In this document: positions 1-7,565 of the stretch, piece by piece
How positions within the stretch are numbered: the stretch's first letter is position 1
Layout: each line of letters opens with the position of its first letter
Assembly (NCBI GenBank): GCA_951812395.1
Contig: CATOSD010000001.1
Location: forward strand, 434,001-498,000
Direction: 5' to 3'
Origin: an uncultured Dehalococcoidia bacterium
GTDB taxonomy: Bacteria > Chloroflexota > Dehalococcoidia > Lucifugimonadales > CATOSD01
Length of the DNA: 64,000 nt
Notes under the pieces: model-generated
Told to the model about the DNA's origin: nothing
Seen by the model: the letters and a program-made list of their open reading frames with translations, nothing else
Database searches by the model: none
Program-made: the position numbers and the translations under genes

Positions 1-992
1 ATAGAGTGTTGCAGGACGTTTTCGCCGTAGCTGAAGCGATACTTGAGCCGCCCGATTAGTCTCACAATATCGGGATGCAGGCCGCGGACGCCCACCTCGT
101 ACACTGCCTGCTCGCCCGCCTTGCGAATGCTGTCGTTGACCTCTTTTTCGGACTTCACCACCATCTCCTCGATGCGGGCGGGGTGAATTCTGCCGTCGGT
201 CAGCAGCTTGCCGATAGCGACTCTGGCTATCTCGCGACGCACAGGATCGAAACAGGACAGCGTCACGGCTTCGGGGGTGTCGTCAATGATGAGGTCCACA
301 CCGGTGGCCTTCTCGATGGCGCGAATGTTGCGGCCTTCACGCCCGATGAGGCGGCCCTTCATGTCGTCGCTGGGCAGCGGCACGGAGGTGACAGTCACCT
401 CCGAGACGACATCCGCGGCCAAGCGGTGGATGGCCTGGGCCAGGATATTGCGGGCCGTTTCGTTGGCCTCGTCCCGCGCCCGCATCTCCATGTCGTGTTG
501 CAGGTGGGACAGTTCAAGCTCGCTCTCCTCTTCAACCTGTCTGAAGAGCAGGGCCCTCGCTTCCGTCGCGGACAGGCCGCATATCGCCTCGAGCTTTTGA
601 AGCTCTTGGCGGCGCAGCTCGTCCATCTCCGCCTGGAATTGCTCGGCTAGGTTTTCCTTCTGGACTATGTTGCGTTCTCTGCGCTCGAGGTTGTTGGCGC
701 GCCGCTCTACGTTTTCTTCTCTATTGGCGACGCGTCGTTCGGTGCGCTGTGCTTCGGCGCGCCGTTCCCTGAGCTCCTCCTCTCCCGTGGAGCGAAGCTG
801 CAGGGCATCTTCCTTGGCTTTCAGTAGAACGTCTCGCCTCTCCTCCTCGGCTTGTTCCAGAACTCTAGACGCTTCGGACTGCGCCGCTTCGAGGCGCTTA
901 CCCAGGATAATCCTCTTGCCGAAGTATCCCGCTGTTGCTCCTATTGCCAAGCCAACCAGGACGGCGAGTATCGCGGTAATTGCGATTTCCAC
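1..992 (-). CDS. rny: Ribonuclease Y, N-terminal 330 residues (runs off the window)
   Basis: RNase Y is the membrane-anchored endoribonuclease that starts mRNA decay. The frame opens at a GTG (990-992) with an AAGGTGAG Shine-Dalgarno five bases upstream. It encodes an N-terminal membrane segment (about residues 3-22), a long charged coiled coil (about 25-190), a KH RNA-binding domain (about 205-265, with GRLIGREGRNIRAIEKATG) and reaches the first His of the HD domain (LQHS, about 328) at the window edge. The domain order is diagnostic of the family. An overlapping ATG at 996 is in another frame and is not the start. The catalytic HD domain lies outside the window, so completeness cannot be judged. 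Confidence 0.96.
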   Translation of the reverse strand, partial: MEIAITAILAVLVGLAIGATAGYFGKRIILGKRLEAAQSEASRVLEQAEEERRDVLLKAKEDALQLRSTGEEELRERRAEAQRTERRVANREENVERRANNLERRERNIVQKENLAEQFQAEMDELRRQELQKLEAICGLSATEARALLFRQVEEESELELSHLQHDMEMRARDEANETARNILAQAIHRLAADVVSEVTVTSVPLPSDDMKGRLIGREGRNIRAIEKATGVDLIIDDTPEAVTLSCFDPVRREIARVAIGKLLTDGRIHPARIEEMVVKSEKEVNDSIRKAGEQAVYEVGVRGLHPDIVRLIGRLKYRFSYGENVLQHS

Positions 993-1118
993 GCATCTCA
1001 CCTTCCTCATTGAGTTTTAGGGAGAATTTTGGGTACACCTCCCCAGTACACCATGTTAAAGGCGAGCGAGACTGGGTGTCAAGCGACACGGTGGCGCGGG
1101 GAATGGGGGACTATCAAA

Positions 1119-1201
1119 CCTCACCCTAACCCTCTCCCAGTCTTGGGAGAGGGGACGCCTCACCCCCCATCCTATCCTTCCCCCGTCGAGGGAGAAGGGA
1201 C
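1119..1201. repeat. R1 palindromic repeat, two adjacent units
   Basis: Two diverged units read CTCACCCTAACCCTCTCCCA then CCATCCTATCCTTCCCCCGT, each with a short palindromic core and a GGGAC end. They sit between rny and the gene at 1238. The same element recurs at about eleven places in this window. Confidence 0.75.
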
Positions 1202-1237
1202 AATCTGCCCTCAGTCTACGCGGAAGACCTTGAAGTA

Positions 1238-1939
1238 GTGGACCAAATAGTCGGGGAGTTCGCACAAATTGGGAGCGCCCTGGCGAGCGACGAACCCCTC
1301 CCACGAATGGACGTGCAGGTTTCTCAGGCCGCAAGCGCGATTCAGGCTCTAGCGAATTCCGTAGACTATGTACGTCTTGAGACTTCCGAGAACGACTTTG
1401 TGGTTTACGGCAATGGCACTGAGACAGAAGCCCAAGTTCAATGGACCACGATTGGTGCGATTTCAGGTCGAGTGCAGGCGCTAAGCAAGCGTGCTGGATT
1501 GCGGTTCAATTTGTACGAAGCAATTCACGATAGAGCGATCTCGTGCTACCTCCAACAGGGTCAAGAAGAGCTGATGAGGGAAGCCTGGGACAGACGCGTC
1601 ACAGTTGGCGGAACGATTTACAGGCAAGGCCCTCTTGGTCGACCGGTCGCCATCAGGAACATTCTGAGTGTCGACATCCTCGAAGAAGCAGCCCAAGGAG
1701 CCTATCTACGCGCTAGGGGCGCGGTTCCCTGGCAGGAGAGTGACGAGATGCCCGAGGACGTCATCAGAAAACTGAGAGATGCCTGGCGACCGCAGCATCA
1801 TCTATTGGGACTCGTGCGTGTTTCTTTCGTACATCAACGGGATTCAAAACCGGATGCCCATCCTGGATGCTCTCTTGGGATTCAGTTCCAGTGGCGAAAG
1901 CAGAATCAAGATACACTCATCGGCACTTACGCGCGTTGA
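1238..1939 (+). CDS. Hypothetical protein upstream of a PIN-domain toxin
   Basis: A 233-residue frame from a GTG; the frame is open for some codons further upstream, so the start is uncertain. I do not recognise the family. It is an acidic, soluble-looking protein with no membrane segment or clear HTH. It overlaps the following PIN-domain frame by 161 bases, far more than usual for an antitoxin-toxin pair, and its last 50 residues look unlike the rest. Its true end may therefore be near 1780, with a small indel extending it. By position it is the likely partner or antitoxin of the PIN protein. That role is inferred from neighbourhood only. Confidence 0.5.
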   Translation: MDQIVGEFAQIGSALASDEPLPRMDVQVSQAASAIQALANSVDYVRLETSENDFVVYGNGTETEAQVQWTTIGAISGRVQALSKRAGLRFNLYEAIHDRAISCYLQQGQEELMREAWDRRVTVGGTIYRQGPLGRPVAIRNILSVDILEEAAQGAYLRARGAVPWQESDEMPEDVIRKLRDAWRPQHHLLGLVRVSFVHQRDSKPDAHPGCSLGIQFQWRKQNQDTLIGTYAR

Positions 1940-2290
1940 AGTCGCGTTTGGCGCCGTAGAGAGAGCAGCCAGGAACTTGGACTCAACAATTGAACTGAGA
2001 TTAGACGGGCTTTGGGACGACCCCTCCGCAGTTATCGTCGTGGAGTATCACGATCAGATTGGGCTGATGGCGAGACGGTTGATGCAAGACGGTTGATGCG
2101 AGATGTATTGACAAGAGCGTGGAGCCTGAAGCCCCTTGATGCGATTCATCTCGCGACTGCCAAGTGGCTGGCGGAGCTGGCTGGCGAGACTATTGAGTTT
2201 CACACCTACAGTAAAGACCTTCCAAGTTATGAAGTCATAACCGGCTACACGATCTGTGAGCCATATCTAGTCCAGGGACGGCTGATTTAG
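1779..2290 (+). pseudogene. PIN-domain (VapC-like) toxin broken by a 14-bp tandem duplication
   Basis: PIN toxins are small Mg-dependent RNases. The first frame (1779-2096) begins with a typical PIN N-terminus (SIIYWDSCVFLSYING) and then runs into a stop. A second frame carries the C-terminal half, including LKPLDAIHLATAKWLAELAG, and ends at 2290. At the junction the 14-base unit AGACGGTTGATGCA is followed by AGACGGTTGATGCG. Removing one copy joins the frames as MARRLMRDVLTRAW, a continuous PIN domain of about 165 residues. The break is therefore a simple slippage event. An in-frame TGA at 1773 supports the ATG at 1779 as the start. Confidence 0.85.
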
Positions 2291-2352
2291 CTATCGGGAC
2301 AGATTAGTCTACCCGGAGGTAAATGAAACGAACGGGCCGAGCGTTTCCCCCC

Positions 2353-3018
2353 TTACGGCGCCTCTTTCGATTGCACGAACCGCCCCCGAGCGGGCATCTC
2401 CACCTCGGGCAGGCTCTGGGCGTCCATCACGGCGTCCGCGGCCACTATCTCGTTGCGGTGCAGCAGCCACGCTACCACCGCGTATACCTCGTTCGCGCTG
2501 AGCGAGCCGGGCGCGTTGGAGGGCATGGCGCGGCGCACGTAGTCGAACAGCGTGGTCGCGTAGGGCCAGTAGTTGCCGACCGTGCGCGGGAACGGCGGCC
2601 ACGGCGCTTCGGGGTCGTAGGGCATCACCAGCGCGCCGCTGAGACCGGCCACGCCCTCGCCGTTGCGCCCGTGGCACACCGCGCACTTTGCGCGCCACAC
2701 CTGGTCGCCCTCGGCGGCGGCGCCGCTCCCCGGCGGCAGCCCCGCGCCGCTGGGGTCGACGTCGATGTCCCAGGCGAGAATCTCGTCCTCGGTGGCGTCG
2801 CGTCCGAAGCCGAACGGTCCGGGGGGGATCGTGGGCTGCGGCGCGGTCTGCAACGGCGCGGGCTGGGCATCCGTAGTGGCAGGTCCGGGCGCCCCGTCTT
2901 GGCCGACGCAGGCCGCGGCGAGGAGCGTGAGGCACACAAACGTCAGAACAAGTCGTAGAGGCGCCCCTCGTGGGCGCCCTGTGAAGCACCGACGCGCGCC
3001 GTTCCGCACGCTACGCAA
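2353..3018 (-). CDS. Lipoprotein monohaem cytochrome c, partner of the sulfite dehydrogenase
   Basis: A 221-residue class I cytochrome c. It has a basic N-terminus, a hydrophobic segment and a lipobox ending LLAAAC (Cys37), so it is probably anchored outside the membrane. A Pro/Gln/Thr-rich linker follows, then a single haem-binding CAVCH (residues 112-116), with Met candidates for the axial ligand at VMPYDPEAP and RAMPSNAPG. The start overlaps the stop of the upstream molybdoenzyme gene by 8 bases, so the two are co-translated. By family logic (SoxD, SorB) it would take electrons from sulfite oxidation and pass them to the respiratory chain. It is shorter than classical SoxD. Confidence 0.88.
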   Translation of the reverse strand: MRSVRNGARRCFTGRPRGAPLRLVLTFVCLTLLAAACVGQDGAPGPATTDAQPAPLQTAPQPTIPPGPFGFGRDATEDEILAWDIDVDPSGAGLPPGSGAAAEGDQVWRAKCAVCHGRNGEGVAGLSGALVMPYDPEAPWPPFPRTVGNYWPYATTLFDYVRRAMPSNAPGSLSANEVYAVVAWLLHRNEIVAADAVMDAQSLPEVEMPARGRFVQSKEAP

Positions 3019-4339
3019 GGCAGCCGGGGAAGCCGCGCACCAGGGCCTCGCGGTCGCCGCCCGGCGCCGCCAGCGCCGTGCGGAACGGGTCGTGGGTGCT
3101 GAGCACCGAGCCGTCCGCTTCCACGCTCCAGGCCTGTACCGCGTTGTTGTGGTAGATGGAGTGCAGTCCGCGCTCTTTTACCAGGTCGTCGATGATGGGC
3201 TGCACCGCGCCGGAGTCGTCCGTGACGCGGCTCATGAGCACGGCGGGCTTGCCGTCCCAGGTCCAGGGGTAGCGGAATCGGGTGTGCGCCTTCGGAAGCA
3301 CCGGCGCCTGCAGCCGGGCGTCAGCCCAGGTGCTGCCGCCATCGGTAGTGACCTCCACCCGCGCCACACGACCCCTGCCCGACCACGCCAACCCGGTGAG
3401 CTCCCAGAAGCCGGCGGCGGGCACCCGGTAACCGCCGGAGGGCCAGGTTATCACCGACTTGGCGCCCATCTCGAAGGTGAACTGGAGCGACGTGCCGTTC
3501 GGCAAAACGTCGGTGTAGCTGGCGGACTCCTCGCGTCCCATGAACGGGCGGTCGGTGACCTCCAGGCGACGCAGCCACTTGATGTTGACCGAGCCCTCCC
3601 AGCCGGGCACTATCAGCCGCGCGGGGTAGCCCTGCTCCGGCCGCAGCGCCTCGCCGTTCTGGCCGTATGCCACCAGGACGTCGTCCCAGGCCTTGTAGGC
3701 GGGGATGCTCTTGGCGAACACGGCGGCGTCCTGAGACTCAGCCAGCAGCCATTCCGCGTTGCGGTCGGCGCCCGCCTCGCGCAGCAGCAAGCTCAGCGGC
3801 ACACCCGTCCACTCGCTCGTGCTGGTGAGCCCGTGCACGTTCTGCGCGGTGTCGGTCGGCACCGGCGGAAACCAGGCGTTGGCGCTGTTGCCCGAGCACT
3901 CGATGGAGTAGGTGAGCGAGACCGAGGGGAACCGCCGGAGGTCCGCGAGGGTGAACGCCTTAGAGTTGCCGACCATTCCGTGAATCAGCAGCTTGTACGC
4001 GGAAGGGGCGACGTCGGCGGTGCCCGCGTGGCTAACCACGTAGTGCAGGTCGGAAGGCGTTATGATGCCGTAGGTGCGATCTATGGGGGCGAACCAGGAG
4101 TGCTGGCCCACCTGAATGCGGAAGGGCTGCTCGAACGGCGTGCGGGCGCCCACTTCGGTCGCGGGGAAGCCCGGCACCTTGGTGGTGTCGACGGGCGGGG
4201 GCGACTGGCCGAGCGCAAACCGGCCCGCGGCGGCGGCGCCCGCGACGCCCAGCGCGCCGGCGAGAAGCTGACGCCGGGTGAGGCGAGCGCGCAGCAGGCG
4301 CTCGGCAAGGTCCTCCGGGTCGGGCGGGCGTGTGGTCAA
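3011..4339 (-). CDS. soxC: SoxC/SorA-like molybdenum sulfite dehydrogenase
   Basis: A 442-residue sulfite-oxidase-family enzyme oxidising sulfite to sulfate with a molybdopterin cofactor. The N-terminus has a twin-arginine signal (TRRQLLAGALGVAGAAAAG, residues 21-39), so the folded holoenzyme is exported. The Moco domain carries the molybdenum-binding Cys in YSIECSGNS (Cys148), and the C-terminal dimerisation domain (about 300-420) is complete. Length matches SoxC. The co-translated cytochrome c just downstream replaces SoxD. No soxXYZAB genes are seen in the window, so this is more likely stand-alone sulfite oxidation or detoxification than a full Sox thiosulfate pathway. The name soxC rests on domain similarity. 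Confidence 0.9.
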   Translation of the reverse strand: MTTRPPDPEDLAERLLRARLTRRQLLAGALGVAGAAAAGRFALGQSPPPVDTTKVPGFPATEVGARTPFEQPFRIQVGQHSWFAPIDRTYGIITPSDLHYVVSHAGTADVAPSAYKLLIHGMVGNSKAFTLADLRRFPSVSLTYSIECSGNSANAWFPPVPTDTAQNVHGLTSTSEWTGVPLSLLLREAGADRNAEWLLAESQDAAVFAKSIPAYKAWDDVLVAYGQNGEALRPEQGYPARLIVPGWEGSVNIKWLRRLEVTDRPFMGREESASYTDVLPNGTSLQFTFEMGAKSVITWPSGGYRVPAAGFWELTGLAWSGRGRVARVEVTTDGGSTWADARLQAPVLPKAHTRFRYPWTWDGKPAVLMSRVTDDSGAVQPIIDDLVKERGLHSIYHNNAVQAWSVEADGSVLSTHDPFRTALAAPGGDREALVRGFPGCLA

Positions 4340-4363
4340 GGCGATTCCCTTGAGAGAGGCGTT

Positions 4364-5113
4364 CTATTCGCCGCGCAGGCGCCGCAATTCCGCTTCGAGT
4401 CGCGCCGCCCGCGCCTCTGCCGCGAGCCGGGCGTTTCGCTCAGAGTCCGCACGGGCCTCCGCAACGTGGCGGGCGGCGTCTGCTTCCTGGCGGGCGTCCT
4501 TCTCTTGCTGGTGGGTCAGCAGCCACACGCTTCGCACCGGGTCCCAGTACCGCAACTCCCCGTCGGTCCACCACAGGTCCAGGTTCAGCGCGTCGCTGTG
4601 GCCCCAGACCGATCCGTCGCTCTCGCGGCGCATCTCGATGCGCTGATACTCTCCGTCCACCAGCCGTTCCCCCACCAGCGGTTCACGGTAGAAGTTCCCA
4701 CCCGTCTGGTCGTAGCGCCAGTATTCTCCCACGCCTATCCGAGCGTACAGGTCGCGCTTTTCACCCAAGTCTTTGCGCGCCGTACTCGGCGAGGCTATCT
4801 CCAGCACGTAGTCCGGCGGCTTGCCCACCTCCCACAGCAGGTAGGTGTTGTTGCCTTCCATCGAAAGCGACTCCAGCGCGGCTTCAGACAGGCCGAAGAC
4901 CACGTAGCAGTCCGGAGAGACGCGAACATTTGCATCGCCCTCAACGTAGTACAGAAAGGTGTTGCCGTTGGTGTGGGCGCCCTCGACGTCTCTGAAGTGG
5001 ACTCGGAGAGGACTGACCGTGTTGTTCAACAGGGGCGCTTGATACTCTCCGTCAGGCAAGGGCATACCGTCCGACTCAGGGTAGAAGATGGTGGTGGCGC
5101 GTCCGGTGGTCAT
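4364..5113 (-). CDS. Uma2 family (DUF820) putative endonuclease
   Basis: A 249-residue Uma2 protein with a PD-(D/E)XK-like core: SPDCYVVFGL, then PPDYVLEIASPSTARKDLGE, KRDLYARIGVGEYWRYD and a late DLWWTDGELRYWDP. The last 50 residues form an Arg/Ala/Glu-rich coiled coil common in this family. The cellular role of Uma2 proteins is unsettled; they are very abundant in Cyanobacteria and Chloroflexota. A second paralogue lies at 23195-23923 with the same architecture. It follows the sulfite dehydrogenase genes with only 24 bases to soxC, but I see no functional link. Confidence 0.88.
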   Translation of the reverse strand: MTTGRATTIFYPESDGMPLPDGEYQAPLLNNTVSPLRVHFRDVEGAHTNGNTFLYYVEGDANVRVSPDCYVVFGLSEAALESLSMEGNNTYLLWEVGKPPDYVLEIASPSTARKDLGEKRDLYARIGVGEYWRYDQTGGNFYREPLVGERLVDGEYQRIEMRRESDGSVWGHSDALNLDLWWTDGELRYWDPVRSVWLLTHQQEKDARQEADAARHVAEARADSERNARLAAEARAARLEAELRRLRGE

Positions 5114-5198
5114 CGTATTCTCCTTGCTGCGGCGATTTTAACACACCAACGGCACATTCTGGCAGGCGTTGGGCGACGCAGGGGGAGGCCTTCCACAA

Positions 5199-5240
5199 AC
5201 CCCGTCCCCCTGGCTGGGGGACGGTTAGGACGGGGGTGGA
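5199..5240. repeat. R1 palindromic repeat
   Basis: A diverged unit with the palindromic core GTCCCCCTGGCTGGGGGAC followed by GGTTAGGACGGGGGTG. It lies between the Uma2 gene and the permease operon. The rest of 5114-5370 shows nothing else I can support. Confidence 0.7.
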
Positions 5241-5370
5241 CAACTCCATGCAAGCCCCGCCATTCCCAAGACTCGTCCCTGTCAGCCATTCGAGAGCGAA
5301 GAGACAATTGGAAGGCTTACGCCTGAAACATATCGATGGGGGACAGCGGCCAACCGCCGCGCGGCGGCCC

Positions 5371-6282
5371 CTAGCCGCCGCGAAGCCTGGGGTCGAGCTG
5401 GTCGCGCATCCCGTCGCCGAGCATGTTGAAGGCCCAGACGCCTACGGTCAGCGCCACGCCGGGCCAGATTGCCATCCAGGGCGCGCGCTGCATGTACGAC
5501 AGCCCCGAGCCGCTCAGCATCGAACCCCAGGTGGGGAACGGGGGCGGCACTCCGTAGCCGAGGAAGCTGAGCGACGCCTCGGCCAGTATGAACACGCCCA
5601 GGCTGATGGTGGCCATGATGATGATAGGGGCGAACGCGTTGGGCACCACGTGCATCAGGAAAATGCGCAGGTGGCCGGCCCCCACGGCGCGTGCGGCCTC
5701 CACGTAGGTGGTCTCCTTCAGCGCGAGCGCCTCGCCGCGCAGCACCCTGGACGTGCTTATGCCCCTGTCGAGCGACAGCACCAGTATTATCTGCCACAGG
5801 CCCTGCCCCACCACACTCACCATGGCCAACAGAATTATCAGCGTGGGAATGGTCATCCAGCCGTCCACGAACCGCTGCACCAGCATGTCCACCTTGCCGC
5901 CCATGTACCCGGTGCCCATGCCGAACACGACGGCTATGACAAGGAAGCCGGCGACGCAGGAGAAGGCGACGACGAGGGACACGCGCGCCCCGACCACAAT
6001 GCGGCTGAAGATGTCGCGTCCGAGCTGGTCGGTGCCCATGAGGTGCGTGAAACTGTGGCCCATCAGCGACTCTTTGAGGTTCTGCTCGCGGTAGTCGTAG
6101 GGGGCGATGAAGTCGGCAAAGATGGCGGTAAACAGCAACACGACCACAATGACGAGGCCAGTCGCCGCGAGCGGTTTTTCGCGGAACAGACGCACGACGA
6201 AGTCGAGCCAGCGGTTGCGCCGCTTTCGCTGCGCCACTCCCTCCAGAGCGACCTCTACACCTACACCCTGTCTCTGTTCCAT
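5371..6282 (-). CDS. Dipeptide/oligopeptide-type ABC transporter permease (DppC/OppC)
   Basis: A 303-residue inner-membrane permease with an N-terminal cytoplasmic tail, a first TM at about residues 37-57 (GLVIVVVLLFTAIFADF), the OppC_N signature (LMGTDQLGRDIFSRIVVGARVSL) and the EAA loop (EAARAVGAGHLRIFLMHVVPNAF). It ends with the typical LDPRLRGG. It follows dppB by 17 bases and pairs with the binding protein at 7566-9485. No ATPase gene is adjacent, so ATPases must come from elsewhere. The substrate cannot be fixed from sequence; peptides, nickel chelates and sugars are all imported by this family. Confidence 0.92.
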   Translation of the reverse strand: MEQRQGVGVEVALEGVAQRKRRNRWLDFVVRLFREKPLAATGLVIVVVLLFTAIFADFIAPYDYREQNLKESLMGHSFTHLMGTDQLGRDIFSRIVVGARVSLVVAFSCVAGFLVIAVVFGMGTGYMGGKVDMLVQRFVDGWMTIPTLIILLAMVSVVGQGLWQIILVLSLDRGISTSRVLRGEALALKETTYVEAARAVGAGHLRIFLMHVVPNAFAPIIIMATISLGVFILAEASLSFLGYGVPPPFPTWGSMLSGSGLSYMQRAPWMAIWPGVALTVGVWAFNMLGDGMRDQLDPRLRGG

Positions 6283-6299
6283 ACGGGACTAACCTTCCT

Positions 6300-7265
6300 C
6301 TAGCGGTAGCGTATTCTGGGGTTTAGCCAGCCGTAGCTCAGGTCGACCAGCAGGTTGATGATCATTACCAGGGTGCCGGTGAAGAGGATGACGGCCTGGA
6401 TTACGGGGTAGTCCCTCTGCTTGATCGCCCCCAGCATGAGCTGGCCCATGCCGGGCAGACCCCATATCTGCTCCAGCACCACGGTGCCGCCCAGCGCGAA
6501 GGCGAAGTTGATGCCTATCAGGCTCACCACCGGGATCATGGCGTTCTTGAGGGCGTGCCGGCTGAGTATGGCGCGCTCCACCAGCCCCTTCGCCCTGGCG
6601 GTGCGTATGTAGTCCTGGCGCATCACTTCCAGCACGGTGGCGCGCGTCATGCGGGCCACCTGCGAGCCCTGCGAAACGGCCAGGATTACGGCGGGGAAGA
6701 AGAACTGCTGGATGTTGAGCCAGGGGTCATCAAAGAACTCGTTGACGCCCCAGGGCGGCGACCAGTTGAACCACAGCGAGCCGAACAGCAGCAGCAACAC
6801 GGCGGTCCAGAAAAATGGCACGGACAGCCCTATGATCGCGACACTGCGTAAGACGTAGTCCATCCACGAGTCCTGACGGATGGCCGAGAATATGCCAACG
6901 GACAGCCCCCACAAAACCATGAGCACGAGCGTGAATATTACGAGCTCGAACGTTACGGGGAACCGCCGCTTGATGTCCTCCACGATGTCGATTTTGGTTA
7001 GCAGCGACTTGCCCAGGTCGCCGCGCGCTATCTGGCCTATCCAAACGAAGTACTGTATGTAGATGGGCTTATCCAGCCCGAGATCTCTGCGAATGCGTTC
7101 CTTGGTTTCGGGGTCTATTTCCCCCCCGCGCCCGCCCGAGAGCTGCGCGGCTATGGTGTCCACAACGTCGCCGGGGAGCAGGCGCACCATGCCGAACACG
7201 AGCACCGTAAGCACGAACACGCTGGGAATAACCAGCATAACCCGCCTTATGATGTAGTCTCGCAT
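6300..7265 (-). CDS. Dipeptide/oligopeptide-type ABC transporter permease (DppB/OppB)
   Basis: A 321-residue permease starting MRDYIIRRVMLVIPSVFVL with the first membrane segment at about residues 9-30. It has the periplasmic loop with LGLDKPIYIQYFVWIG, further TMs, and the EAA motif (RTARAKGLVERAILSRHALKNAMIP) contacting the ATPase. It ends LNPRIRYR as DppB proteins do. It is transcribed before the DppC gene. A 300-base gap holding R1 repeats separates it from the binding-protein gene upstream, which may lower permease expression relative to the binding protein. Confidence 0.92.
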   Translation of the reverse strand: MRDYIIRRVMLVIPSVFVLTVLVFGMVRLLPGDVVDTIAAQLSGGRGGEIDPETKERIRRDLGLDKPIYIQYFVWIGQIARGDLGKSLLTKIDIVEDIKRRFPVTFELVIFTLVLMVLWGLSVGIFSAIRQDSWMDYVLRSVAIIGLSVPFFWTAVLLLLFGSLWFNWSPPWGVNEFFDDPWLNIQQFFFPAVILAVSQGSQVARMTRATVLEVMRQDYIRTARAKGLVERAILSRHALKNAMIPVVSLIGINFAFALGGTVVLEQIWGLPGMGQLMLGAIKQRDYPVIQAVILFTGTLVMIINLLVDLSYGWLNPRIRYR

Positions 7266-7298
7266 ACGGCCTCCCGGAAGTGGTTCTCTCTATCGGGC

Positions 7299-7420
7299 CT
7301 CTTCCCCCTCGACGGGTGAGGAATGAAAGCTTGCCCTGAGCCTGCCGAATGGGTAAGGGTGAGAGCGTACGCGACCACCCCCATCCTAGGCTTCCCTCCA
7401 TCAAGGGGGAAGGGACCTCT
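7299..7420. repeat. R1 palindromic repeat cluster between binding-protein and permease genes
   Basis: Two diverged R1 units (one around CTTCCCCCTCGACGGGTGAG, one reading CACCCCCATCCTAGGCTTCC then a GGGGGAAGGGACC end). The cluster fills much of the 7266-7565 gap between the upstream binding-protein gene and dppB, a position where stable hairpins often protect or attenuate an operon transcript. Confidence 0.7.
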
Positions 7421-7565
7421 GAGACCCCTCAAGCCTTCCTACAGTGGGGGAAGGTACCCCTGAGACGCCTCAGTCAGGTTACATTACGAATCGGGGCGCC
7501 CCACGCTAGCGATGCACGCGCGCGCTGGAGCGCCCCTCCGGTCAGAATCAGAAGTTCAGTCTATC

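Noticed and set aside
2663..5326. An 887-codon plus-strand open frame
   Set aside because: It is a GC-driven shadow of the sulfite dehydrogenase, cytochrome and Uma2 genes on the other strand; its product is low-complexity with no domain.
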